Shown here: positions 12,405 through 27,028 of the stretch, piece by piece | Numbering within the stretch: position 1 is the first letter of the stretch | How the letters are laid out: every line of letters begins with the position of its first letter | DNA from: Phocoena phocoena | Lineage: Eukaryota > Chordata > Mammalia > Artiodactyla > Phocoenidae | Length of the DNA stretch: 64,000 nucleotides | Direction: 5' to 3' | NCBI RefSeq assembly: GCF_963924675.1 | Contig: NW_027077440.1 | Coordinates: 482,501 to 546,500 of the forward strand | Notes under the pieces: generated by a model | Databases searched by the model: none | What the model was told of the DNA's origin: nothing | What the model saw: the letters and a program-made list of their open reading frames with translations, nothing else | Translations under genes and position numbers: made by a program

Positions 12405-15400
12405 TAACCCTTACCCGAAGCCTTACACTAACCCGTCCCGTAATCCTAACCCGTACGCTAACACTAACCCGTTCCGTAATACGTACACTCACCCTAAACC
12501 GTTGTTGTACCCTAACCTGTCCCCTAAACCGTCCGCGTAACCTACACCTAACCCTAACCCTAACCCTAACCCTAACCCTTACCCGAAGCCTTACACTAAC
12601 CCGTCCCCTAATGCTAAACAGTACACTAACCTGTACGCTAACAGGTACGCTCACCCTAAACCATTGTCGTACCCTAACATGTCCCCTAAACTGTCCCCGT
12701 CACCTAACCCTAACCCTAACCCTAACCCTTACCCGAAGCCTTACACTTATGCGTCCCGTAATCCTAAACCGTACGCTAACACTAACCCGTACCCTAACAT
12801 GTACGCTCACCCTAAACCGTTGTCGTACTCTAACCTGTCCCCTAAACAGTCCCCGTCCCCTAACCCTAACCCTAACCCTAACCCTAACACTAACCCTTAC
12901 CCGAAGCCTTAACCTAACCCGTCCCCTAATCCTAACCCGTATGCTAACACTAACCCGTACCCTAACACGTACGCTCACCCTAAACCCTTGTCGTACCCTA
13001 ACCTGTCCGCTAAACCTTCCCCATCCCCTAACCCTAACCCTAAACCTAACCCTAAACCTAATCCTTACCGGAAGCCTTACCCTAACCCGTACCCTAATCC
13101 TAACCCGTACGCTAACACTAACCCATACCCTAACATGTACGCTCACCCTAAACCGTTGTCGTACTCTAACCTGTCCCCTAAACCGTCCCTTAACCCTAAC
13201 CCTAACCCTAAGCCTAACCCTAACACTGACCCTTACCCAGAGCCTTACACTAACCCGTCCCCTAATCCTAACCCGTACGCTAACACTAAACCGTACCCTA
13301 ACACGTACGCTCACCCTAAACCGTTGTCGTACCCTAACCTGTCCCCTAAACCGTCCCCGTAACCTAACCCTAACCCTAACCCTAACACTAACCCTCAACC
13401 TAACCCTTACCCGAAACCTTACCCTAAACCATCCCCTAATCCTAACCCGTACGCTTCCACGAACCCGTACCCTAAAACGTACGCACACCCTAAACCGTTG
13501 TCGTACCCTAACCTGACCCCTAAACCGTCCCTGACCCCTAACCCTAACCCTAACCCTAACCCTAACCCTAACCCTAACACTTTCCCGAAGCCTTACCCTA
13601 AACCGTCCCCTAATCCTAACCCTTATGCTAACACTAACCCGTACCCTAACACGTACGCTCACCCTAAACCGTTCTCGTACCCTAACCTGTCCCCTAAACA
13701 GTCCCCGTCCCCTAACCCTAACCCTAACCCTAACCCTAACCCTAATCCTAAACCTAACCCTTACCCTAACCCTAACCCTAACCCTAACCCTAACCCTAAC
13801 CCTAACCCTTATCCAAAGCCTTACCCTAACCCGTCCCCTAAACCTAACCCGTACGCTAACACTAACTTGTACCCTAACACGTACGCTCACCCTAAACCGC
13901 TGTCATAACCTAACCTGTCCCCTAAACCGTTCCCGTCCGCGTCCCCTAACCCTAACCCTAACCCTAACACTTACCCGAAGCCTTACCGTAACCCGTCCCC
14001 TAATCCTAAACCGTACGCTAACACTAACCCGTACCCTAACACGTACGCTCACCCTAAACCGTTATCGTACCATAATCTGTCCCCTAAACCGTCCCCGTCC
14101 CCGTCCCCTAACCCTAACCCTAACCCTAACCCTTTCCCGAAGCCTTACACTAACCCGTCCCCTAATCCTAACCCGTACCCTAACACTAACCGGTACCCTA
14201 ACACGTACGCTCACCCTAAACCGTTGTCGTACCCTAACATGTCCCGTAAACTGTCCCCATCCCGTAACCCTAACCCTAACCCTAACCCTAACCCTTACCC
14301 GAAGCCTTACACTAACCCGTCCATAATCCTAACCCGTACGCTAACACTAACCCGTACGCTAACACGTATGCTCACCCTAAACTGTTGTCGTACACTAAAC
14401 TGTCCCCTAAACCGTCCCGGTACCCTAACCCTAACCCTAACCTTAACCCTAAATCTAACCCTTACCCGAAGCCTTACCCTAACCCGTCCCTTAATCCTAA
14501 CCCGTACGCTAACACTAATCCGTACCCTAACACGCACGCTCACCCTAAACCTTTGTCGTACCCTAACCTGTCCCCTAAACTGTTCCCGTCCCCTAACCCT
14601 AACCCTAACCCTAACCCTAACCCTAAACCTAACCCTTACCTGAAGCCATACCCTAACCCGACACTTAATCCTAAACCGTACGCTAACACTAACCCGTACC
14701 ATAACACGTATGCTCACCCTAAACAGTTGTCGTACCCTAACCTGTCCCCTAAACTGTCCCGGTGCCCTAACGCTAACCCTAACCCTTACCCTAAACCTAA
14801 CGCTTACCCGAAGCCTTACACTAAAGCGTCCCCTAATTTTAACCAGTACGCTAATACCAATCCGGACCCTAACACGTACGCTCACCCTAATCCGTTGTCG
14901 AACCCTAACCTGTCCCCTAAACCGTCCCCGTCCCCGTCTCCTAACCCTAACCCTAACCCTAACCCTTACCCGAAGACTTACCCTAACCCGTCCCCAATCC
15001 TAACCCGTACGCTAACACTAACCCATACCCTAACACATATGCTCACCCTAAACCGTTTTCGTACCATAACCTGTCCCCTAAACCGTCCCCGTCCCCGTCC
15101 CCTAACCCTAACCCTAACCCTTACCCGAAGCCTTACCCTAACCCGTCCCCTAATCCTAACCCGTACGCTACCACTAACCCATACCTTAACACGTACGCTC
15201 ACCCTAAACCGTTGTCCTACCCTAACCTGTCCCCTAAACCTTCCCCGTCCCCTAACCTTAACCCTAACCGTAACCCTAAACCTAACCCTTACCCGAAGCC
15301 TTACCCTAACCCGTCCACTAATCCTAACACGTACGCTAACACTAACACGTACCCTAACACATACTCTCACCCTAAATCGTTGTCGTACCCTAACCTGTCC

Positions 15401-17103
15401 CCTAAAACGTCCCCGTCCCCTAAACCTAACCGTAACCCTAACCTAAACCTAACCCTTTCCCGAAGGCTTACCCTAACCCATCCCCTAAACCTAAACCGTA
15501 CACTAACACTAACGCGTACCCTAACACGTACGTTCACCCTAAACCGTAGTCGTACCCTAACCTGTCCCCTAAACCGTCCCCGTCCCCGTCCCCTAACCCT
15601 AACCCTAACCCTAACCCTAACCCTTACCCGAAGCCTTACACTAACCCGTCGCGTAATGCAAACCAGTACCCTAAAACTAACCCGTACGCTAACATGTACG
15701 CTCACCCTAAACCATTGTCGTACCCTAACATGTCCCCTAAACTGTCCCCGTCACCTAACCCTAACCCTAACCCTAACTCTAACCCTTACCCGAAGCCTTA
15801 CACTAACCCGTCCCGTAATCCTAAACCATACGCTAACACTAACCCATACCCTAACACGTACTCTCACTCTAAACCGTTGTCATACTCTAACCTGTCCCCT
15901 AAACAGTCCCCGTCCCCTAACCCTAACCCTAACCCTAACCCTAACACTAACCCTTACCCGAAGCCTTAACCTAACCCGTCCCTAATCCTAACCCGTATAC
16001 TAACACTAACCCGTACCCTAACACGTACGCTCACCCTAAACCGTTGTCGTACCCTAACCTGTCCGCTAAACCTTCCCCATCCCCCTAACCCTAACCCTAA
16101 CCCTAACCCTAAACCTAATCCTTACCCGAAGCCTTATCCTAACCCGTACCCTAATCCTAATCCGTACGCTAACACAAACCGTACCCTAACACTTATGCTC
16201 ACCCTAAACCGTTGTTGTAAACTAACCTGTCCCCTAAACCGTCCCCGGCCCCTAACCCTAACCCTAACCCTAAACCTAACACTTACCCGAAGTCTTACCC
16301 TAATTCGTCCCCTAATCCTAACCCGTACGCTAACACTAACACGTATCCTAACACGTACGCTCACCCTAAACCGTTGTCGTACCGTCACCTGTCCCCTAAA
16401 CCTTCCCCATCCCCTAACCCTAACCCTAACCGTAACCCTAACCCTTACCCGAAGCCTTACCCTAACCCGACCCCTAATCCTAACCCGTACGCTAACACTA
16501 ACCCGTACCCTAACATGTACGCTCACCCTAAACCGTTGTTGTACTCTAACCTGTCCCCTAAACCGTCCCAGAACCCTAACCCAAACCCTAACCCTAACCC
16601 TAACCCTAACCCTTACCCGAAGCCTTAAACTAACCCGTCCCCTAATCCTAAACCGTACGATAACACTAACCCGTACCCTAACACGTACGCTCACCCTAAA
16701 CCGTTGTTGTACACTAACCTCTCCCCTAAACGGTCCCTGTCCCCTAACCCTAACCCTAACCCTAACCCTAACCCTTACCCGAAGCCTTACCCTAACCCGT
16801 CCCCTAATCCTAACCCGTACGCTAACACTTACCCATACCCTAACACGTACGCTCACCCTAAATTGTTGTCGTACACTAACCTGTCCCGTAAACCGTCCCG
16901 GTCCCCTAACCCTAACCCTAACCATAACCCTAAACCTAACCCTTACCCGAATACTTACACTAACCCGTCCCCTAATCCTAACCCGTACGCTAACACTAAC
17001 CCGTACACTAACACGTACGCTCACCCTAAACTGTTGTCGTACCCTAACCTGTACCCTAAAACGTCCCCGTCCCCTAACCCTAACCCTAACCCTAAACGTA
17101 AAC
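12405..17103 (+). repeat. 4,699-bp tandem duplication, copy B
   Basis: Near-identical to copy A. Differences I saw include C at 10146 versus A at 14845, CCCGTCAC versus CCCGTCGC near 15650, TATGCT versus TATACT near 16008, and one extra C in the C-run at 16081-16085. After about 17100 the sequence leaves the copy A path and follows the order seen near 3165 onward. Copies this similar imply a recent unequal exchange or an assembly duplication. Confidence 0.9.
13710..13811 (+). repeat. Internal telomeric tract, 102 bp
   Basis: A copy of the 9011 tract displaced by exactly 4,699 bp, including the TCCAAA anchor variant that follows. It lies inside the second copy of the 4.7-kb tandem duplication. 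Confidence 0.93.
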
Positions 17104-18059
17104 CTAACTCTTACCCGAAGCCTTACCCTAACCCGTCCCCTAATCCTAACCCGTACGCTAACACTAACCCGTACCCTAACAAGTACGCTCACCTTAAAAC
17201 GTTGTCGTACCCTAACCTGTCCCCTAAACCGACCCCGTCCCCTAACCCTAACCCTAACCCTAACCCTAACCCTTATCCGAAGCCTTACCCTAACCCGTAC
17301 CCTGATCCTAAACCGTACGCTACCTCTAACCCGTACCCTAACACGTACGCACACCCTAAACCGTTGTCGTACACTAACTTGTCCCCTAAACCGTCCGCGA
17401 ACCCTAACACTAACCCTAACACTAACCCTAACCCTAACCCTTACCCGAAGCCTTACCCTAAACCGTCCCCTAATCCTAACACGTACGCTAACACTAACCC
17501 GTACCCTAACACGTACGCTCACACTAAATCGTTGGTATACCCTAACCTGTCCCCTAAACCGTCCCCTTCCCCTAACCCTAACCCTAACCCTAACCTTAAT
17601 CCATACTCGAAGCCTTACCCTAACCCATCCCCTAATCCTAACCCATACGCTAACACTAACCCGTACCCTTACACGTACGCTCACCCTAAATCGTTGTCGT
17701 ACCCTAACCTGTCCCCTAAACCGTCCCCATCACCTAACCCTAACCCTAACCCTAACCCTAACACTTACCCGAAGCCTTACCCTAACCCGTCCCCAAATCC
17801 TAACCCGTACGCTACCACTAACCCGTACCCTAACACGTACGCTCACCCTAAAACGTTGTCCTACCATAACCTTGCCCCTAAACCGTCCCCGTGCCCTAAC
17901 CCTAACCCTAACCCTAACCCTAACCCTAACAATTACCCGAAGCCTTACCCTAACCGGTCCCCTAATCCTAACCCATAGGCTAACACTAACCCGTACCCTA
18001 ACACGTACGCTCACCCTAAACCGTTGTCGTACCCTAATCTCTCCCCTAAACCGTTCCCT

Positions 18060-19560
18060 TCACCTAAAACTCACCCTAACCCTAACCCTAACCCTAACCC
18101 TTACCCGAAGCCTTAACCTAACCGGTCCCCTAATCCTAAACCGTATTCTAACACTAACCCGTACCCTAACACGTACGCTCACCCTAAACCGTTGTCGTAC
18201 ACTAACCTGTCTGCTAGACCTTCCCCATCCCCTAAACCTAACCCTAACCCTAACCCTAAACCTAATCCTTACCCGAAGCCTTACCCTAACACGTACCCTA
18301 ATCCTAATCCGTACGCTAACACTAACCCGTACCCTAACATGTATGCTCACCCCAAACCGTTGTTGTACCCTAACCTGTCCCCTAAACCGTCCCCGTCCCC
18401 TAACCGTAAACCTAACCCTAACCCTAAACCTAACCCTTACCCGAAGCCTTACCCTAACCCGTCCCCTAATCCTAACCCGTACGCTAACACTAACACGTAC
18501 CCTAACACGTACGCTCACCCTAAACCGTTGTCGTACCATAACCTGTCCCCTAAACCGTCCCCATCCCCTAACCCTAACCCTAACCCTAACCCTAACCCTT
18601 ACCCGAAGCCTTACCCTAACCCGACCCCTAATCCTAGCTGTACGCTAACATTAACCCATACCCTAACACGTACGCTCACCCTAAACCGTTGTCGTACCCT
18701 AACCTGTCCCCTAAACCGTCCCCGTCACCTAACCCTAACCCTAACACTAACCCTAACCCTTACCCGAAGCCTTACCCTAACCCGTCCCCTAATCCTAACC
18801 CGTACGCTAACAGTAAACCGTACCCTAACACGTACGCTCACCCTAAACCGTCTTTGTACCCTAACCTGTCCCCTAAACCGTCCCCGTAACCTAACCCTAA
18901 CCCTAACCCTAACCCTAACTCTTACCCGAAGCCTTACCTTAAACTGTCCCCTAATCCTAACCCGTACGCTAACACTAACCCATACCCTAACATGTACGCT
19001 CACCCTAAACCGTTGTCGTACTCTAACCTGTCCCCTAAACCGTCCCTTAACCCTAACCCTAACCCTAAGCCTAACCCTAACACTGACCCTTACCCAGAGC
19101 CTTACACTAACCCGTCCCCTAATCCTAACCCGTACGCTAACACTAAACCGTACCCTAACACGTACGCTCACCCTAAACCGTTGTCGTACCCTAACCTGTC
19201 CCCTAAACCGTCCCCGTAACCTAACCCTAACCCTAACCCTAACCCTAACCCTCAACCTAACCCTTACCCGAAACCTTACACTAACCCATCCCCTAATCCT
19301 AACCCGTACGCTTCCACGAACCCGTACCCTAAAACGTACGCACACCCTAAACCGTTGTCGTACCCTAACCTGACCCCTAAACCGTCCCTGACCCGTAACC
19401 CTAACCCTAACCCTAACCCTAACCCTAACCCTAACACTTTCCCGAAGCCTTACTCTAAACCGTCCCCTAATCCTAACCCTTATGCTAACACTAACCCGTA
19501 CCCTAACACGTACGCTCACCCTAAACCGTTCTCGTACCCTAACCTGTCCCCTAAACAGTC
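18060..19560 (+). repeat. Block repeated at 25415-26915
   Basis: Constant offset of 7,355 bp (18192 with 25547, 18636 with 25991, 19355 with 26710). After about 19,570 this copy jumps directly into ACCTAACCCTTACCTGAAG, a path found elsewhere near 6710 and 27675, so the long telomeric tract and several monomers are deleted here. Confidence 0.85.
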
Positions 19561-21880
19561 CCCGTCCCCTAACCCTAACCCTAACCCTAAACCTAACCCT
19601 TACCTGAAGCCATACCCTAACCCGACACTTAATCCTAAACCGTACGCTAACACTAACCCGTACCATAACACGTATGCTCACCCTAAACAGTTGTCGTACC
19701 CTAACCTGTCCCCTAAACTGTCCCGGTGCCCTAACCCTAACCCTAACCCTTACCCTAAACCTAACGCTTACCCGAAGCCTTACACTAAAGCGTCCCCTAA
19801 TTTTAACCCGTACGCTAACACTAATCCGGACCCTAACACGTACGCTCACCCTAATCCGTTGTCGAACCCTAACCTGTCCCCTAAACCGTCCCCGTCCCCG
19901 TCTCCTAACCCTAACCCTAACCCTAACCCTTACCCGAAGACTTACCCTAACCCGTCCCCAATCCTAACCGGTACGCTAACACTAACCCATACCCTAACAC
20001 GTACGCTCACCCTAAACCGTTTTCGTACCATAACCTGTCCCCTAAACCGTCCCCGTCCCCGTCCCCTAACCCTAACCCTAACCCTTACCCGAAGCCTTAC
20101 CCTAACCCGTCCCCTAATCCTAACCCGTACGCTACCACTAACCCATACCCTAACACGTACGCTCACCCTAAACCGTTGTCCTACCCTAACCTGTCCCCTA
20201 AACCTTCCCCATCCCCAAACCTTAACCCTAACCGTAACCCTAAACCTAACACTTACCCGAAGCCTTACCCTAACCCGTCCCCTAATCCTAACACGTACGC
20301 TAACACTAACCCGTACCCTAACACATACGCTCACCCTAAATCGTTGTCGTACCCTAACCTGTCCCCTAAAACGTCCCCGTCCCCTAAACCTAACCCTAAC
20401 CGTAACCTAAACCTAACACTTTCCCGAAGGCTTACCCTAACCCATCCCCTAATCCTAAACCGTACACTAACACTAACCCGTACCCTAACACGTACGTTCA
20501 CCCTAAACCGTAGTCGTACCCTAACCTGTCCCCTAAACCGTCCCCGTCCCCGTCCCCGTCCCCTAACCCTAACCCTAACCCTAACCCTTACCCGAAGCCT
20601 TACACTAACCCGTCCCGTAATCCTAACCCGTACGCTAACACTAACCCGTTCCGTAATACGTACACTCACCCTAAACCGTTGTTGTACCCTAACCTGTCCC
20701 CTAAACCGTCCGCGTAACCTACACCTAACCCTAACCCTAACCCTAACCCTAACCCTTACCCGAAGCCTTACACTAACCCGTCCCCTAATGCTAAACAGTA
20801 CACTAACATGTGCGCTAACAGGTACGCTCACCCTAAACCATTGTCGTACCCTAACATGTCCCCTAAACTGTCCCCGTCACCTAACCCTAACCCTAACCCT
20901 AACCCTTACCCGAAGCCTTACACTTATGCGTCCCGTAATCCTAAACCGTACGCTAACACTAACCCGTACCCTAACATGTACGCTCACCCTAAACCGTTGT
21001 CGTACTCTAACCTGTCCCCTAAACAGTCCCCGTCCCCTAACCCTAACCCTAACCCTAACCCTAACACTAACCCTTACCCGAAGCCTTAACCTAACCCGTC
21101 CCCTAATCCTAACCCGTATGCTAACACTAACACGTACCCTAACACGTACGCTCACCCTAAACCCTTGTCGTACCCTAACCTGTCCGCTAAACCTTCCCCA
21201 TCCCCTAACCCTAACCCTAAACCTAACCCTAAACCTAATCCTTACCGGAAGCCTTACCCTAACCCGTACCCTAATCCTAACCCGTACGCTAACACTAACC
21301 CATACCCTAACATGTACGCTCACCCTAAACCGTTGTCGTACTCTAACCTGTCCCCTAAACCGTCCCTTAACCCTAACCCTAACCCTAAGCCTAACCCTAA
21401 CACTGACCCTTACCCAGAGCCTTACACTAACCCGTCCCCTAATCCTAACCCGTACGGTAACACTAAACCGTACCCTAACACGTACGCTCACCCTAAACCG
21501 TTGTCGTACCCTAACCTGTCCCCTAAACCGTCCCCGTAACCTAACCCTAACCCTAACCCTAACCCTAACCCTCAACCTAACCCTTACCCGAAACCTTACC
21601 CTAAACCATCCCCTAATCCTAACCCGTACGCTTCCACGAACCCGTACCCTAAAACGTACGCACACCCTAAACCGTTGTCGTACCCTAACCTGACCCCTAA
21701 ACCGTCCCTGACCCCTAACCCTAACCCTAACCCTAACCCTAACCCTAACACTTTCCCGAAGCCTTACCCTAAACCGTCCCCTAATCCTAACCCTTATGCT
21801 AACACTAACCCGTACCCTAACACGTACGCTCACCCTAAACCGTTCTCGTACCCTAACCTGTCCCCTAAACAGTCCCCGTC

Positions 21881-21981
21881 CCCTAACCCTAACCCTAACC
21901 CTAACCCTAACCCTAATCCTAAACCTAACCCTTACCCTAACCCAACCCTAACCCTAACCCTAACCCTAACCCTAACCCTTA
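21881..21981 (+). repeat. Internal telomeric tract with 1-base slip
   Basis: Same layout as the tract at 9011, but the second CCCTAA of the second run has lost its T (CCCAA, about 21941-21945). The tract is 101 bp and the hexamer register shifts by one. The same CCCAA lesion is seen near 26988, which links these two tracts by descent. Confidence 0.9.
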
Positions 21982-24010
21982 TCCGAAGCCTTACCGTAAC
22001 CCGTCCCCTAAACCTAACCCGTACGCTAACACTAACTTGTACCCTAACACGTATGCTCACCCTAAACCGCTGTCGTAACCTAACCTGTCCCCTAAACCGT
22101 TCCCGTCCGCGTCCCCTAACCCTAACCCTAACCCTAACCCTAACACTTACCCGAAGCCTTACCCTAAACCGTCCCCTAATCCTAAACCGTACGCTAACAC
22201 TAACCCGTACCCTAACACGTACGCTCACCCTAAACCGTTATCGTACCATAATCTGTCCCCTAAACCGTCCCCGTCCCCGTCCCCTAACCCTAACCCTAAC
22301 CCTAACCCTTTCCCGAAGCCTTACACTAACCCGTCCCCTAATCCTAACCCGTACCCTAACACTAACTGGTACCCTAACACGTACGCTCACCCTAAACCGT
22401 TGTCGTACCCTAACATGTCCCGTAAACTGTCCCCGTCCCGTAACCCTAACCCTAACCCTAACCCTAACCCTTACCCGAAGCCTTACACTAACCCGTCCCA
22501 TAATCCTAACCCGTACGCTAACACTAACCCGTACGCTAACACGTATGCTCACCCTAAACTGTTGTCGTACACTAACCTGTCCCCTAAACCGTCCCGGTAC
22601 CCTAACCCTAACCCTAACCTTTACCCTAAATCTAACCCTTACCCGAAGCCTTACCCTAACCCGTCCCTAAATCCTAACCCGTACGCTAACACTAACCCGT
22701 TCCATAACACGTATGCTCACCCTAAACAGTTGTCGTACCCTAACCTGTCCCCTAAACTGTCCCGGTGCCCTAACCCTAACCCTAACCCTTACCATAAACC
22801 TAACGCTTACCCGAAGCCTTACACTAAAGCGTCCCCTAATTTTAACCCGTACGCTAACACTAATCCGGACCCTAACACGTACGCTCACCCTAATCCGTTG
22901 TCGAACCCTAACCTGTCCCCTAAACCGTCCCCGTCCCCGTCTCCTAACCCTAACCCTAACCCTAATCCTTACCCGAAGACTTACCCTAACCCGTCCTCAA
23001 TCCTAACCCGTACGCTAACACTAACCCATACCCTAACACGTACGCTCACCCTAAACCGTTTTCGTACCATAACCTGTCCCCTAAACCGTCCCCGTCCCCG
23101 TCCCCTAACCCTAACCCTAACCCTTACCCGAAGCCTTACCCTAACCCGTCCCCTAATCCTAACCCGTACGCTACCACTAACCCATACCCTAACACGTACG
23201 CTCACCCTAAACCGTTGTCCTACACTAACCTGTCCCCTAAACCTTCCCCGTCCCCTAACCTTAACCCTAACCGTAACCCTAAACCTAACCCTTACCCGAA
23301 GCCTTACCCTAACCCGTCCCCTAATCCTAACACGTACGCTAACACTAAACCGTACCCTAACACATACGCTCACCCTAAATCGTTGTCGTACCCTAACCTG
23401 TCCCCTAAAACGTCCCCGTCCCCTAAACCTAACCCTAACCGTAACCTAAACCTAACACTTTCCCGAAGGCTTACCCTAACCCATCCCCTAATCCTAAACC
23501 GTACACTAACACTAACCCGTACCCTAACACGTACGTTCACCCTAAACCGTAGTCGTACCCTAACCTGTCCCCTAAACCGTCCCCGTCCCCGTCCCCTAAC
23601 CCTAACCCTAACCCTAACCCTAACCCTTACCCGAAGCCTTACACTAACCCGTCCCGTAATCCTAACCCGTACGCTAACACTAACCCGTTCTGTAATACGT
23701 ACACTCACCCTAAACCGTTGTTGTACACTAACCTGTCCCCTAAACCGTCCGCGTAACCTACACCTAACCCTAACCCTAACCCTAACCCTAACCCTTACCC
23801 GAAGCCTTACCCTAACCCGACCCCTAATCCTAACCCGTACGCTAACACTAACCCGTACCCTAACATGTACGCTCACCCTAAACCGTTGTCGTACTCTAAC
23901 CTGTCCCCTAAACCGTCCCAGAACCCTAACCCAAACCCTAACCCTAACCCTAACCCTAACCCTTACCCGAAGCCTTAAACTAACCCGTCCCCTAATCCTA
24001 ACCCGTACGT

Positions 24011-26981
24011 TAACACTTACCCATACCCTAACACGTACGCTCACCCTAAATTGTTGTCGTACACTAACCTGTCCCGTAAACCGTCCCGGTCCCCTAACCC
24101 TAACCCTAACCCTAACCCTAAACCTAACCCTTACCCGAATACTTACACCAACCCGTCCCCTAATCCTAACCCGTACGCTAACACTAACCCGTACACTAAC
24201 ACGTACGCTCAACCTAAACTGTTGTCGTACCCTAACCTGTACCCTAAAACGTCCCCGTCCCCTAACCCTAACCCTAACCCTAAACGTAAACCTAACCCTT
24301 ACCCGAAGCCTTACCCTAACCCGTCCCCTAATCCTAACCCGTACGCTAACACTAACCTGTACCCTAACAAGTACGCTCACCTTAAAACGTTGTCGTACCC
24401 TAACCTGTCCCCTAAACCGACCCCGTCCCCTAACCCTAACCCTAACCCTAACCCTAACCCTTATCCGAAGCCTTACCCTAACCCGTACCCTGATCCTAAA
24501 CCGTACGCTACCTCTAACCCGTACCCTAACACGTACGCACACCCTAAACCGTTGTCGTACCCTAACCTGTCCCCTAAACCGTCCCCGAACCCTAACACTA
24601 ACCCTAACACTAACCCTAACCCTAACCCTTACCCGAAGCCTTACCCTAAACCGTCCCCTAATCCTAACACGTACGCTAACACTAACCCGTACCCTAACAC
24701 GTACACTCACACTAAATCGTTGGTATACCCTAACCTGTCCCCTAAACCGTCCCCTTCCCCTAACCCTAACCCTAACCCTAACCTTAATCCATACTCGAAG
24801 CCTTACCCTAAACCGTCCCCTAATCCTAACCCGTACGCTAACACTAACCCGTACCCTAACACGTACGCTCACCCTAAATCGTTGTCGTACCCTAACCTGT
24901 CCCCTAAACCGTCCCCATCCCCTAACCCTAACCCTAACCCTAACCCTAACCCTAACACTTACCCGAAGCCTTACACTAACCCGTCCCGTAATCCTAACCC
25001 GTACGCTAACACTAACCCGTACCCTAACACGTACGCTCACCCTAAAGAGTTTTCGTACACTAACCTGTCCCCTAAACCGTCCCAGTCCCCTAACCCTAAC
25101 CCTAACCTAACCCTAACCCTTACCCGAAGCCTTACCCTAACCCGTCCCCAAATCCTAACCCGTACGCTACCACTAACCCGTACCCTAACACGTACGCTCA
25201 CCCTAAAACGTTGTCCTACCATAACCTTGCCCCTAAACCGTCCCCGTGCCCTAACCCTAACCCTAACCCTAACCCTAACCCTAACAATTACCCGAAGCCT
25301 TACCCTAACCGGTCCCCTATTCCTAACCCATAGGCTAACACTAACCCGTACCCTAACACGTACGCTCACCCTAAACCGTTGTCGTACCCTAATCTCTCCC
25401 CTAAACCGTTCCCTTCACCTAAAACTCACCCTAACCCTAACCCTAACCCTAACCCTTACCCGAAGCCTTAACCTAACCGGTCCCCTAATCCTAAACCGTA
25501 TTCTAACACTAACCCGTACCCTAACACGTACGCTCACCCTAAACCGTTGTCGTACACTAACCTGTCTCCTAGACCTTCCCCATCCCCTAAACCTAACCCT
25601 AACCCTAACCCTAAACCTAATCCTTACCCGAAGCCTTACCCTAACACGTACCCTAATCCTAATCCGTACGCTAACACTAACCCGTACCCTAACATGTATG
25701 CTCACCCCAAACCGTTGTTGTACCCTAACCTGTCCCCTAAACCGTCCCCGTCCCCTAACCCTAAACCTAACCCTAACCCTAAACCTAACCCTTACCCGAA
25801 GCCTTACCCTAACCCGTCCCCTAATCCTAACCCGTACGCTAACACTAACACGTACCCTAACTCGTACGCTCACCCTAAACTGTTGTCGTACCATAACCTG
25901 TCCCCTAAACCGTCCCCATCCCCTAACCCTAACCCTAACCCTAACCCTAACCCTTACCCGAAGCCTTACCCTAACCCGACCCCTAATCCTAGCTGTACGC
26001 TAACATTAACCCATACCCTAACACGTACGCTCACCCTAAACCGTTGTCGTACCCTAACCTGTCCCCTAAACCGTCCCCGTCACCTAACCCTAACCCTAAC
26101 CCTAACCCTAACCCTTACCCGAAGCCTTACCCTAACCCGTCCCCTAATCCTAACCCGTACGCTAACACTAAACCGTACCCTAACACGTACGCTCACCCTA
26201 AACCGTTGTTGTACCCTAACCTGTCCCCTAAACCGTCCCCGTAACCTAACCCTAACCCTAACCCTAACCCTAACTCTTACCCGAAGCCTTACCTTAAACT
26301 GTCCCCTAATCCTAACCCGTACGCTAACACTAACCCATACCCTAACATGTACGCTCACCCTAAACCGTTGTCGTACTCTAACCTGTCCCCTAAACCGTCC
26401 CTTAACCCTAACCCTAACCCTAAGCCTAACCCTAACACTGACCCTTACCCAGAGCCTTACACTAACCCGTCCCCTAATCCTAACCCGTACGCTAACACTA
26501 AACCGTACCCTAACACGTACGCTCACCCTAAACCGTTGTCGTACCCTCACCTGTCCCCTAAACCGTCCCCGTAACCTAACCCTAACCCTAACCCTAACCC
26601 TAACCCTCAACCTAACCCTTACCCGAAACCTTACCCTAAAACATCCCCTAATCCTAACCCGTACGCTTCCACGAACCCGTACCCTAAAACGTACGCACAC
26701 CCTAAACCGTTGTCGTACCCTAACCTGACCCCTAAACCGTCCCTGACCCCTAACCCTAACCCTAACCCTAACCCTAACCCTAACCCTAACACTTTCCCGA
26801 AGCCTTACCCTAAACCGTCCCCTAATCCTAACCCTTATGCTAACACTAACCCGTACCCTAACACGTACGCTCACCCTAAACCGTTCTCGTACCCTAACCT
26901 GTCCCCTAAACAGTCCCCGTCCCCTAACCCTAACCCTAACCCTAACCCTAACCCTAACCCTAATCCTAAACCTAACCCTTA
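24011..26981 (+). repeat. 3-kb block, copy 2 of a pair 21.1 kb apart
   Basis: Collinear with 2880-5850 and keeps the monomer missing from the 17-kb relative. To its left the path jumps relative to the first copy, with one monomer absent near 23,990. Confidence 0.87.
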
Positions 26982-27028
26982 CCCTAACCCAACCCTAAAC
27001 CTAACCCTAACCCTAACCCTAACCCTTA
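26922..27028 (+). repeat. Internal telomeric tract with 1-base slip
   Basis: Its first seven CCCTAA and three-variant interruption match 5791-5850 at an offset of 21,131. The second half carries the CCCAA slip also present at about 21941, plus an extra ACCTAA-type hexamer. It looks like a chimera of the two tract lineages. Confidence 0.9.
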
